Source: Bacteroidaceae bacterium (GTDB taxonomy: Bacteria; Bacteroidota; Bacteroidia; Bacteroidales; Bacteroidaceae). Taken from it: DNA of 64,000 nt. Location: positions 22,584-86,583 of the forward strand of contig JAFTVE010000046.1 in the NCBI GenBank assembly GCA_017465905.1, written 5' to 3'. Position numbers and translations under genes: made by a program. Under the pieces are notes generated by a model. It saw nothing but the letters and a program-made list of their open reading frames with translations, ran no database searches and was not told the DNA's origin. Below, in pieces: positions 17,775 through 25,704 of this stretch; position 1 is the stretch's first letter; each line of letters begins with the position of its first letter.

Positions 17775-18968
17775 TTATGAGTTATGAGTTATGAGTTCTT
17801 CTGCTATGCGACGTGCTGCGGCATCGGTAGCTACATAGTCGTCGTAGGTGGGTGATGTGATGAAGCTGGTGCGCTGCATCGTCTGCTCTATCACGTCGCT
17901 CATCTGCAGGAATCCGATGCGTTCCTTGAGGAAGGCGGCTACGCATACTTCGTTGGCAGCATTGAGAATGCAGGGCATATTGCCACCACGTTCCAATGCT
18001 TCGAACGAGAGATCGAGGTTACGGAAACGCACGGGATCGGGCTGCTCGAAAGTGAGCGAAGAGAGGGTGGAGAAGTCGAGACGCTGGCTACTGAGCGACA
18101 ATCGCTGCGGGTAGCTGAAGGCATACTGGATGGGGAGACGCATATCGGGTGTACCGAGTTGTGCCTTCACAGAGCCATCGGCAAACTGCACCATGGAGTG
18201 TATTACCGACTGTGGATGTACCACCACTTCAATCTGCTCCGGTGTGACGTCGAAGAGCCACTTAGCCTCGATGACCTCGAAACCCTTGTTCATCATTGAC
18301 GCTGAGTCGATGGTGATTTTTGCACCCATATCCCAGTTGGGATGCTTCAGTGCCTGCTCGCGGGTGGCATGTTGCAGCTGCTCCATGCTCCAGGTGCGGA
18401 ACGGGCCACCCGATGCGGTGAGCAGCAGCTTCTCTATCGGGTTGTGTGCCTCACCGGATAGACATTGGAAGATAGCCGAGTGCTCAGAGTCGACGGGCAG
18501 GATGGGTACTTGGTGTTCCAAGGCCAGTTGGGTGACGAGTTCACCGGCTACCACGAGCGTTTCCTTATTGGCCAGGGCGATGGCTTTTCCTGCGCGGATG
18601 GCATTCATTGTGGGGCGCAAGCCTGCGTATCCTACCATTGAGGCTAATACCATATCGATGGGTTCGGCCTCGACGACCTCGTTCAGAGCATCGCTGCCAG
18701 CATATACCTTGATGGGAAGGTCGGCAAGAGCATCGCGTAGCGTGGTGTAGTGGGCTTCATTGGCGATGACCACCACGTCAGGTTGGTGGCGGCGTGCCTG
18801 CTCAATAAGCAGCTCAACGTTGTTGTTGGCTGTCAGTGCGTATGCTTCGTACAAGTCGCTATGCTCCTCGATGACCTGAAGTGCCTGTGTTCCTATCGAA
18901 CCAGTGGAGCCGAGAATGGCTATCTGTCGTTTCCGTGCGGTCTGTTCATGTAGAGATGTCTTGTTCAT
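17775..18968 (-). CDS. dxr: 1-deoxy-D-xylulose 5-phosphate reductoisomerase
   Basis: Second enzyme of the MEP isoprenoid pathway. The NADPH-binding motif ILGSTGSIGTQAL is at about residues 19-31. NKETLVVAGEL, SEHSAIFQCL and ASGGPF are the substrate and metal motifs. The length of 397 residues is normal. The final residues LITHNS are encoded by an intergenic repeat (ataactcataactcat-type at 17774-17793), so the C-terminus appears to have been altered by it. Confidence 0.97.
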   Translation of the reverse strand: MNKTSLHEQTARKRQIAILGSTGSIGTQALQVIEEHSDLYEAYALTANNNVELLIEQARRHQPDVVVIANEAHYTTLRDALADLPIKVYAGSDALNEVVEAEPIDMVLASMVGYAGLRPTMNAIRAGKAIALANKETLVVAGELVTQLALEHQVPILPVDSEHSAIFQCLSGEAHNPIEKLLLTASGGPFRTWSMEQLQHATREQALKHPNWDMGAKITIDSASMMNKGFEVIEAKWLFDVTPEQIEVVVHPQSVIHSMVQFADGSVKAQLGTPDMRLPIQYAFSYPQRLSLSSQRLDFSTLSSLTFEQPDPVRFRNLDLSFEALERGGNMPCILNAANEVCVAAFLKERIGFLQMSDVIEQTMQRTSFITSPTYDDYVATDAAARRIAEELITHNS

Positions 18969-18977
18969 AAGTGTCGC

Positions 18978-19847
18978 TTAGAATGAAATATACTGTGTCG
19001 GGTTGAGGGCTGTACCTTTGTGCCATAGCTCAAAGTGCAGGTTGGGGTCGGCCTGTTTGTTCCCCTTTTTTTCAATGATTCCTATAGCCTCGCCAGCTTT
19101 CACTTTATTACCTTCGCGCTTGAGGATAGCTGTGAGATGCTTGTATGTGGTTACCAGGTTGCCCACGTGTTGCACTACCATGACATAGCCGTCGGTGGCG
19201 GTGTATCCGCTCATCAGTATGGTGCCATCGAGCACGGAGCATACGTTCTGGTTGGTGCTGGCAAGGGCTATGTCTACACCGAAGTGGAGGTCGGCAGGAT
19301 CGAACGTACGCACGAGCAGACCGCGCAGTGGTGTCGTGAAGTGTAGGCCATCCATGTCGCTCTTGTGGAGGCTCTGAGAGGTAAGGTTATACTTCTCATT
19401 CTGCTCATATTCGTGGGTGAATTCGCTCTCACGCTCGGTGCGTTCCATGAGGTCGGCGCTGCGTAGAATGGTGAGTGAGTCGATGGTACTGACGGAGTCG
19501 ATGTTTACGTTGCCTCGCAGAATGTCTTGAATGTTCATTACATAGAGCTGATGGCGCTGTACAGCTTCGTTTAGGGAGTCGAGGCGTAACGAGGCTCCTA
19601 TCATGAGTTCCCGTGTTTGCGGACTTACGTAGCCTGGGGCAAGTGAGCGCAAAGGAGAGTAGAAAAGCAGTAGGGTGGTGGCTGTAGCAACTACAATCAC
19701 AAAGGCAATGATGTACAGTGTGTTGATGAACCGTGAGGTGGAGATGCGATGCTCCACATCACGTCCCCTACGTTGGGTGAATATCACGTCGTAGCGGCGG
19801 AAAAACTGATGCCAGAAGCCCTCTGTGTTTTTTTTCTTCCTACTCAT
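18978..19847 (-). CDS. M23-family membrane protein with a substituted catalytic motif
   Basis: A 289-residue protein with one N-terminal membrane helix (about residues 45-68), a helical linker and a C-terminal LytM/M23 domain. The zinc motif HFGVD (His and Asp) is present. The usual second motif HxH reads NLHFELWH, so the first His, the general base in LytM, is Asn while the zinc His remains. This suggests a regulator of cell-wall enzymes (EnvC/NlpD-like) or a weak peptidase. It lies between rimM and dxr on the same strand. Confidence 0.85.
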   Translation of the reverse strand: MSRKKKNTEGFWHQFFRRYDVIFTQRRGRDVEHRISTSRFINTLYIIAFVIVVATATTLLLFYSPLRSLAPGYVSPQTRELMIGASLRLDSLNEAVQRHQLYVMNIQDILRGNVNIDSVSTIDSLTILRSADLMERTERESEFTHEYEQNEKYNLTSQSLHKSDMDGLHFTTPLRGLLVRTFDPADLHFGVDIALASTNQNVCSVLDGTILMSGYTATDGYVMVVQHVGNLVTTYKHLTAILKREGNKVKAGEAIGIIEKKGNKQADPNLHFELWHKGTALNPTQYISF

Positions 19848-19906
19848 ATCTTATGCATTGGTGGCAAAATTACGAAAAAAAGCGGTATGAAGCCTATTTG
19901 GACTGA

Positions 19907-20425
19907 TTATTCTAACAAACCGTCAGGTAAATTAAACTTTATTATACGTTTGTCGTGGTCGAGCTTTTCGATGAAATCCTCTTGAGCGGGGATGAGGAGT
20001 TCCTCTCCATTGGGTCGTTCGACGATGAAGAGAGTGTTGATGGTACTCTCGTCTACCGCTACCAACGTGCCCAAATAGCCATGGTTGGCATCTTCGGCAG
20101 TGAAGTCGATAAAATACTGCCAGTTGTACTCGCCGTCCTCGGCCTGCTCGGCATAGGACTTAGGAAAGTAGACCTCCTTGTTGGTGAAGATAGCTGCATC
20201 TTCAGATGTGTCGATGCGCTCGAACTTGATGAGCGCTACGCTGTTGCTCTTGAAGCGGTACTCCTCGATGAAGAAGGGAACCAGAATACCATCCATGTCG
20301 CACACGAGGTAGGGGCAGTCGACACGGTCGAATACATCATCGGTGAACGACAATGCCATCTCTCCCTGCACGCCGTGCGTGCGGGTGAACTTTCCTATGC
20401 AGTATACCTCTTCGGGACGTATCAT
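19907..20425 (-). CDS. rimM: 16S rRNA processing protein RimM
   Basis: A 172-residue ribosome maturation factor that binds S19 and helps the 30S head to form. The N-terminal half opens CIGKFTRTHGVQGEMALSF (about residues 9-27), the family signature. The PRC-barrel half begins near YNWQYFIDFTAED (about 98-110). Its ATG overlaps the murA stop by 4 bases, so translation is likely coupled. Confidence 0.95.
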   Translation of the reverse strand: MIRPEEVYCIGKFTRTHGVQGEMALSFTDDVFDRVDCPYLVCDMDGILVPFFIEEYRFKSNSVALIKFERIDTSEDAAIFTNKEVYFPKSYAEQAEDGEYNWQYFIDFTAEDANHGYLGTLVAVDESTINTLFIVERPNGEELLIPAQEDFIEKLDHDKRIIKFNLPDGLLE

Positions 20426-21732
20426 AGTTCTACGCGGGTTATGCGTGCCCCGAGGCGGTTGAGGCGTTCGTCAATATTCTGGTATCCGCGGTCAATTTGG
20501 TCGATGCGGTCGATACGACTGGTTCCTTCGGCACTCATGGCTGCGATGAGCAGGGCGATGCCGGCACGGATGTCGGGCGATGTCATGGTGCGGCCACGCA
20601 GGCTGATGGTATGGTCGTGGCCATTGACCACGGCACGGTGCGGGTCGCAAAGGATAATCTGTGCTCCCATTTCGATGAGCTTGTCTACAAAGAACAGACG
20701 GCTCTCGAACATCTTTTGATGGATAAGCACACTACCCTTGGCCTGAATGGCCGTAACGAGCAGCACGCTCAGCAGGTCGGGAGTGAGGCCTGGCCACGGC
20801 GCATCAGCAATGGTCATGATGGAACCGTCGATGAATGACTCAATCTGATAGTGCTCTTGACGGGGTATGTAGAGGTCGTCACCACGCTCCTCAATGAGGA
20901 TGCCAAGGCGGCGGAAACTGTCGGGGATGACGCCGAGGTTCTCCAATGACACGTTGCGGATGGTGAGCTCGCTGCGGGTCATGGCGGCCATGCCGATGAA
21001 GCTGCCCACCTCAATCATGTCGGGTAGCACCGTGTGCTCGCATCCGCTCAATGAATCGACGCCTGTAATCACTAAGCGGTTGCTGGCGATGCCCTCAATC
21101 TTGGCGCCCATACGGCACAGCATACGGCACAGCTGCTGTATGTAGGGCTCGCAAGCTGCATTGTATATGGTGGTTGTACCCTCGGCCAGCACGGCAGCCA
21201 TGATGATGTTGGCTGTACCCGTCACCGAAGCCTCGTCGAGTAGCATATAAGTGCCTTTGAGTTGCTCGGCTGCCAGTTCATAGATGCCACGGTCTTCGTT
21301 GTATGAGAATGAGGCTCCCAACTTTATCAATCCCAAGAAATGGGTGTCGAGTCTGCGACGTCCGATTTTGTCACCACCTGGCTTGCTGATGAGTGCGCGG
21401 CCAAAGCGGGCAAGCAGAGGCCCCATAAGCATTACTGAACCGCGGAGACTGGAGCATAGCTTTAGGAACTCATCGCTTTGCAGGTAGGCTTCGTCGATGT
21501 TCTTGGCTGTGAAACTGAAACGACCCTCGCCGAGGCGATCGACAGATACGCCCATCGATTGCATCATGGTTATCAGGTTGTTTACGTCCAATATGTCGGG
21601 AACGTTGTTTACTGTTACCGTCTCTTGGGTGAGCAGTGTGGCACACAGAATCTGAAGCACTTCGTTCTTGGCGCCTTGCGGAGTAATTTCTCCTTGCAAG
21701 CGGTGTCCGCCTTCGATGATGAATGAGGCCAT
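20422..21732 (-). CDS. murA: UDP-N-acetylglucosamine 1-carboxyvinyltransferase with Asp at the Cys115 position
   Basis: First committed step of peptidoglycan synthesis: transfers enolpyruvate from PEP to UDP-GlcNAc. QGAKNEVLQILCATLL (about residues 19-34) is the usual N-terminal motif. The catalytic loop reads GGDKIGRRRLD with Asp121 where most MurA enzymes have the Cys that fosfomycin alkylates. The Cys-to-Asp form is known in mycobacteria and chlamydiae and gives fosfomycin insensitivity; the same is expected here. The length of 436 residues is normal. It lies between DUF4290 and rimM on the same strand. Confidence 0.96.
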   Translation of the reverse strand: MASFIIEGGHRLQGEITPQGAKNEVLQILCATLLTQETVTVNNVPDILDVNNLITMMQSMGVSVDRLGEGRFSFTAKNIDEAYLQSDEFLKLCSSLRGSVMLMGPLLARFGRALISKPGGDKIGRRRLDTHFLGLIKLGASFSYNEDRGIYELAAEQLKGTYMLLDEASVTGTANIIMAAVLAEGTTTIYNAACEPYIQQLCRMLCRMGAKIEGIASNRLVITGVDSLSGCEHTVLPDMIEVGSFIGMAAMTRSELTIRNVSLENLGVIPDSFRRLGILIEERGDDLYIPRQEHYQIESFIDGSIMTIADAPWPGLTPDLLSVLLVTAIQAKGSVLIHQKMFESRLFFVDKLIEMGAQIILCDPHRAVVNGHDHTISLRGRTMTSPDIRAGIALLIAAMSAEGTSRIDRIDQIDRGYQNIDERLNRLGARITRVEL

Positions 21733-21838
21733 AGTAATTAGGGATTATAGGGTATGGGTTGAGAGTATGCATTAGGAGGGGGTATTGCGGAGCTCCTTTA
21801 ACTGTAAACTCTAAACCTTAAACTCTAAACTATATCTA

Positions 21839-22456
21839 TTAGTGTTTCTTCTTATTCTTACGGTTGTTTTTACCCTTCTGGTTCTTGCTTTGCTGCTGTG
21901 CCGGGGCACGGTATACTCCCAGATTGAGCTGCTCGGCATCTAAGCTGATGGCTCCGTTGGAGTATTCCTTGATGTCTTCTACGATTTTCTCGTCTTCTAC
22001 GCTATCCTTATTCCATAGAATATACTCCTTCTTCATCTGGGCGGCGATGAGGCGTAGCAGCTGGTCACGTTCTTCACCATCGGTCATGGCGCAGGCTTTT
22101 TTCATCATCTCCTCCACGCAACGTCCGTAGTGGCGATAGCGTATGTTTCCTTTGGGGTATTCGATGCGTTGCGGAGTGGTGTGCAGCGTTTCGGGACTGG
22201 CTACCTCGTAGGGGTAATCGATGTCGAGCTTGAAGTCGGCCATCACTGCCAGATGGTCCCATAGCTTGTGCTTGAAGTCGGGCATATCTCGCAATTGAGG
22301 ATACATGTTGCCCATTACTGCCACAATGGTATTGGCACATCGCTGGCGCTCATCACGGTCCTCAATGCTTACTGCATGGTCTACCATCTTCTGCACTGCA
22401 CGCCCATATTCGGGCATCGGCAGTCTTTTCTCCTGTGTATTGTATTTCATTGACAA
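21839..22456 (-). CDS. DUF4290-family protein
   Basis: A 205-residue soluble protein of the Bacteroidetes family DUF4290, which I recognise from the opening YNTQEKRLPMPEYGRAVQKM and the repeated helix RCANTIVAVMGNMYPQL. The last 25 residues are very rich in Lys and Asn (QKGKNNRKNKKKH), so it may bind nucleic acid or membrane lipids; this is inference. No function is known. It sits between tsaB and murA. Confidence 0.85.
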   Translation of the reverse strand: MSMKYNTQEKRLPMPEYGRAVQKMVDHAVSIEDRDERQRCANTIVAVMGNMYPQLRDMPDFKHKLWDHLAVMADFKLDIDYPYEVASPETLHTTPQRIEYPKGNIRYRHYGRCVEEMMKKACAMTDGEERDQLLRLIAAQMKKEYILWNKDSVEDEKIVEDIKEYSNGAISLDAEQLNLGVYRAPAQQQSKNQKGKNNRKNKKKH

Positions 22457-22469
22457 TAATAATGGTTTT

Positions 22470-23162
22470 CTAAAACACTTTGTTCTTCGCTACCGTAGCC
22501 ACGAACTCCTTCAGATAGAAGGGCTCGAAGTAGGCAACATCCTGGAATGTGCCGTCAAGGAACTGTCGGTCGGCAAGTGGGAACATCCATTTGGCCAATG
22601 GCTGTATGCCATCGATGAATCGTGCGTTTTCGTGGGTGATAACCTCCTTGCACTTGGCTGCTCCATTGCCGAAGAAGTATACGGGATGCTCCTCCAGGTA
22701 CTTGGCATAGCTGTCGGCTGTGATGATATCGGCACTCACTTCCTTTACGGGGTTTAGTGCACGGTCGTAGATAGCAGCATATACCTCCATGCGGCGTGCG
22801 TCAATCATGGGGCACAGCAAAGCATCCTCGGGTAACTCGTCCATCAACAATACTGGCACGCTCATCACCTTGAGTGTAGGCAAAGCTATTAGCGGTATGC
22901 TGCGTCCATAGCAGATGCCTTTGGCCATTGAGGCTCCTATGCGCAATCCAGTGTATGAGCCGGGTCCGCAACTTACTGCTACGGCATCGATGGGCTTGGC
23001 ATGGCTGTCGGCCATGGAGAGTAACTCGTCTATGAATACTCCCAATGTTACGGCATGTTGAGGCCCGTCAAAGTCCTCTTTGGAGAATAGCACCGCTCCG
23101 TCTTCGCTTAGTGCCACTGAACACACATCCGTTGAGGTTTCTATATGTAGTATACAAGCCAT
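22470..23162 (-). CDS. tsaB: tRNA threonylcarbamoyladenosine protein TsaB
   Basis: Partner of TsaD and TsaE in making the t6A modification of ANN-reading tRNAs. It belongs to the ASKHA fold: ILHIETSTDVCSVAL (about residues 4-18) is the phosphate-1-like motif and SCGPGSYTGLRIGAS (about 64-78) is the family signature. The length of 230 residues is typical. First gene of the tsaB-DUF4290-murA-rimM-M23-dxr-rseP run. Confidence 0.95.
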   Translation of the reverse strand: MACILHIETSTDVCSVALSEDGAVLFSKEDFDGPQHAVTLGVFIDELLSMADSHAKPIDAVAVSCGPGSYTGLRIGASMAKGICYGRSIPLIALPTLKVMSVPVLLMDELPEDALLCPMIDARRMEVYAAIYDRALNPVKEVSADIITADSYAKYLEEHPVYFFGNGAAKCKEVITHENARFIDGIQPLAKWMFPLADRQFLDGTFQDVAYFEPFYLKEFVATVAKNKVF

Positions 23163-23272
23163 TCCTTATATAATTTTAGAGCTACAAAATTAGAAAAAAA
23201 ATCCGATTCAGCGAAAATATTGTAAGTTTAAGCGCCATGAAGCCTGACTCTCTCTCTTGATATGTGGCAATG

Positions 23273-24046
23273 CTAGCCGTTCACAATCTTTGTTTCCAGA
23301 TCGTTGCCGAGATTGTCGGCATGCTTGATGACCACGCATTGTACACCACCGTCGATGGCGCGGAAGGCACCCTCAATCTTGGGCAACATACCTTTGTTGA
23401 CGGTGCCGTCGGCACGCAGAGTGGCAAAACTCTCGCGGGTGATGGTGGGGATGACACTGAGGTCGTCATCCACATCGGTGAGTACACCGTTCTTCTCGAG
23501 GCAGAAGATGAGGCTCGTTGGCTGTATCTTCGAGGCGGCTACGGCCATGGCCGAGGCTACGCTATCGGCATTGCTGTTGAGCAGTGAGCCCTGCTCGTCG
23601 TGGGTGATGGCGCAGAAAACGGGTACAATGCCTTGTTCTACGAGCGAGGCGAGGAAGGACACGTTCATACGCTCGGTCACGATATCGCCCACATAGCCAT
23701 AGTCGATGGGTTTGGGGGCGCGGCGCACGGCAGGGACGACGTTGGCGTCGGCTCCTGAGAGGCCTATGGCCTTGCAGCCGAGGGCGCCGAGGCGTGCCAC
23801 AATCTGTTTGTTGACGAGGCCGGCATATACCATGGTGACTACATCGAGTGTGTCACGGTCGGTGACGCGGCGCCCATCAATCATCTGTGTCTCTATGCCC
23901 AGCTGGGCGCTCAGGCGTGTGGCCAGCTTGCCTCCGCCATGGATGAGCATCTTGGGGCCTTCAAGGGCGGCAAACTTGGTGAGGAATCGCTCCAACGCTG
24001 CGGCGTCGTCAATGACGTTGCCGCCTATCTTTACTACTTTTATCAT
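23273..24046 (-). CDS. argB: Acetylglutamate kinase family (probably N-succinylglutamate kinase)
   Basis: Phosphorylates the gamma-carboxyl of N-acyl-glutamate in arginine synthesis. KIGGNVIDD (about residues 5-13), IHGGGKLAT (about 34-42) and the nucleotide-binding NSNADSVASAMA motif are present. The start is set at the ATG at 24046 (MIKVVKIGG), not six codons upstream, because the family begins there. 257 residues. Paired with an N-succinylornithine-type carbamoyltransferase 20 bases upstream, so the substrate is probably the succinyl form (inference). Confidence 0.93.
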   Translation of the reverse strand: MIKVVKIGGNVIDDAAALERFLTKFAALEGPKMLIHGGGKLATRLSAQLGIETQMIDGRRVTDRDTLDVVTMVYAGLVNKQIVARLGALGCKAIGLSGADANVVPAVRRAPKPIDYGYVGDIVTERMNVSFLASLVEQGIVPVFCAITHDEQGSLLNSNADSVASAMAVAASKIQPTSLIFCLEKNGVLTDVDDDLSVIPTITRESFATLRADGTVNKGMLPKIEGAFRAIDGGVQCVVIKHADNLGNDLETKIVNG

Positions 24047-24066
24047 GATTTTCGTTAATCTCAATG

Positions 24067-25026
24067 TTAATCGCTCAACCCTTCAAGCAGTCTTTTCAGC
24101 ACCACTGTTGCCGAAATCTCGCGGTTGGCTGCTTCGGGGATGACGAGGCTGGTGGGGGCCTCGATGACGTCGTCGGTGACAATCATGTTGCGGCGTACGG
24201 GCAGGCAGTGCATGAAGAAGGCATTGTTGGTGAGTGCCATCTTCTCGGTGCCGATGGTCCATGAGCGGTCGGCAGAGAGCACTTTGCCGTAGTTGGGGTC
24301 GGCGTAGGCACTCCAGTTCTTGGCATACACGAAGTCGGCTCCGCGCAGTGCCTCGTCCTGATCGTGGGTCACCTTGGCTCCCGCCACAAACTCGGGGGCG
24401 AGGTCGTAGCCCTCGGGGTTGGCGATGACGAAGTCGTAGTCGGTAGCGTTCATCCACTCGGCAAACGAGTTGGGCACGGCTTGTGGCAATGCCTTGGGGT
24501 GGGGCGCCCAGGTGAGCACTACCTTGGGGCGTGCAGTGCGCTTGTGCTCCTCGATGGTGATGAGGTCGGCAAAGCTCTGCAGAGGGTGGCGCGTGGCTGC
24601 CTCCATGCTGAACACGGGGCGGCCCGAGTAGCGGATAAACTGCTCGATGATGCGCTCCTCATAGTCTTCGGCCTTGTTGGTGAGTCTGGCAAAGGAGCGT
24701 ACGCCGATGATGTCGCAGTAGGAACCCATCACGGGGATAGCCTCAAGGAGGTGCTCGGCCTTGTCGCCGTCCATGATGACGCCGCGCTCGGTCTCGAGCT
24801 TCCATGCGCCTTGGTTCACGTCGAGCACGATGACGTTCATTCCCAGGTTCATCGCCGCCTTCTGTGTGCTCAGTCGGGTGCGGAGCGATGAGTTGAAGAA
24901 TATCATCATAAGTGTCTTGTTACGGCCCAGCTCCACGTGGGCGAAGCGGTCTTTCTTGATGGTCAATGCCTCGGCTACTGCATCGTGCAGGTTGCCTATG
25001 TCTTGTACGCAGGTAAATTTCTTCAT
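24067..25026 (-). CDS. argF': N-succinylornithine carbamoyltransferase-type (argF')
   Basis: Carbamoyl transfer to N-acylated ornithine. The carbamoyl-phosphate loop reads FFNSSLRTRLSTQ (about residues 43-55), and FMHCLPVRRN (about 273-282) is the ornithine-side motif. EAATRHPLQSFADL matches the Bacteroides fragilis SOTCase closely as I recall it. Residue 90 in DGDKAEH is Ala; the fragilis enzyme has Pro there and the acetylornithine enzymes Glu, so the small residue fits the succinyl substrate. The length of 319 residues is normal. First gene of the argF'-argB pair. Confidence 0.92.
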   Translation of the reverse strand: MKKFTCVQDIGNLHDAVAEALTIKKDRFAHVELGRNKTLMMIFFNSSLRTRLSTQKAAMNLGMNVIVLDVNQGAWKLETERGVIMDGDKAEHLLEAIPVMGSYCDIIGVRSFARLTNKAEDYEERIIEQFIRYSGRPVFSMEAATRHPLQSFADLITIEEHKRTARPKVVLTWAPHPKALPQAVPNSFAEWMNATDYDFVIANPEGYDLAPEFVAGAKVTHDQDEALRGADFVYAKNWSAYADPNYGKVLSADRSWTIGTEKMALTNNAFFMHCLPVRRNMIVTDDVIEAPTSLVIPEAANREISATVVLKRLLEGLSD

Positions 25027-25049
25027 TATGTTTTCTTTTAATTATTCTG

Positions 25050-25081
25050 CAAAGATAGGAATAAGCGAGTGAACAGCCAAG
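25050..25081 (-). promoter_or_regulatory. Promoter of argF'-argB
   Basis: On the minus strand CTTG (25081-25078), 20 bases, TATCTTTG (25057-25050). The spacer carries the aataagcgagtga phrase of the promoter-repeat family. The box ends 23 bases before the start codon. Confidence 0.7.
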
Positions 25082-25242
25082 TTTTAACGAGTGAGAGCAA
25101 AGAAATGCTTGCATTTTTTTGCCGAGCGAGGCAGAAACTTGCGTTAATATAACAAAATGTCTGCGAAGCTCTTATTTTTGGAAGCATAAGAACGATAAGA
25201 TAGAAATATATATGTATCTTTGCTTATTCTTAATTAATAATC

Positions 25243-25695
25243 ATGAAAAAGAGAGTTTTTATATCTTTCCTCTGTGCCCTGTTCTTGTCGGGTGCAGTAT
25301 GTGCCAAGAGTTTGGTGCTTACACTCAGTGACGGCACGCTGGTGTATTATCTGCTGGGGGGCGACTCCAATCCCAAACTTCAATTTGTGGAGGGTGGTTT
25401 TATGCTTAATGCCGACAATTATGGCTTTGCCAATGTGAAGAATTTCTATATCTCTAATGAGGACGATCCGAGCGGCATCGAGAATGTGCTTGTCGAGGGT
25501 GGGGTAGAGGTGCAAGGCAATCAGCTCGTGATTCCTACGGAAGGTTTGGTGAAGGTGTTTACCGCCGCTGGCAAGGAGGTGAAGGCCGAGACACGTGTCG
25601 TTTCAGGCAACACGATAGTTGTCCTCGGTACTCTGCCTCAGGGAGTATATGTGGTGAACGCAGGTGGTGCATCAATCAAAATTATGAAGAAATAA
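25243..25695 (+). CDS. Small exported protein ending in a type IX-like sorting domain
   Basis: A 150-residue protein with a signal peptide (MKKRVFISFLCALFLSGAVCA). A short beta-rich part follows (LVLTLSDGTLVYYLLGG, about residues 24-40). The last 60 residues resemble a type A C-terminal sorting domain: GLVKVFTAAGKEV, then TLPQGVYVVNAGG and a final IKIMKK. Such tails direct export through the PorU/PorV system, which is encoded in this window. It has a TATCTTTG box at 25215-25222 and is followed after 9 bases by the DUF6055-type gene. Function unknown. Confidence 0.8.
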   Translation: MKKRVFISFLCALFLSGAVCAKSLVLTLSDGTLVYYLLGGDSNPKLQFVEGGFMLNADNYGFANVKNFYISNEDDPSGIENVLVEGGVEVQGNQLVIPTEGLVKVFTAAGKEVKAETRVVSGNTIVVLGTLPQGVYVVNAGGASIKIMKK

Positions 25696-25700
25696 GGAGG
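25694..25700 (+). promoter_or_regulatory. Unusually strong Shine-Dalgarno sequence
   Basis: AAGGAGG lies 4 bases before the ATG pair at 25705-25710. Bacteroidetes genes rarely use strong Shine-Dalgarno sites, and the other genes here lack one. It suggests that the second gene of the pair is translated efficiently from a shared message. Confidence 0.6.
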
Positions 25701-25704
25701 CGAT

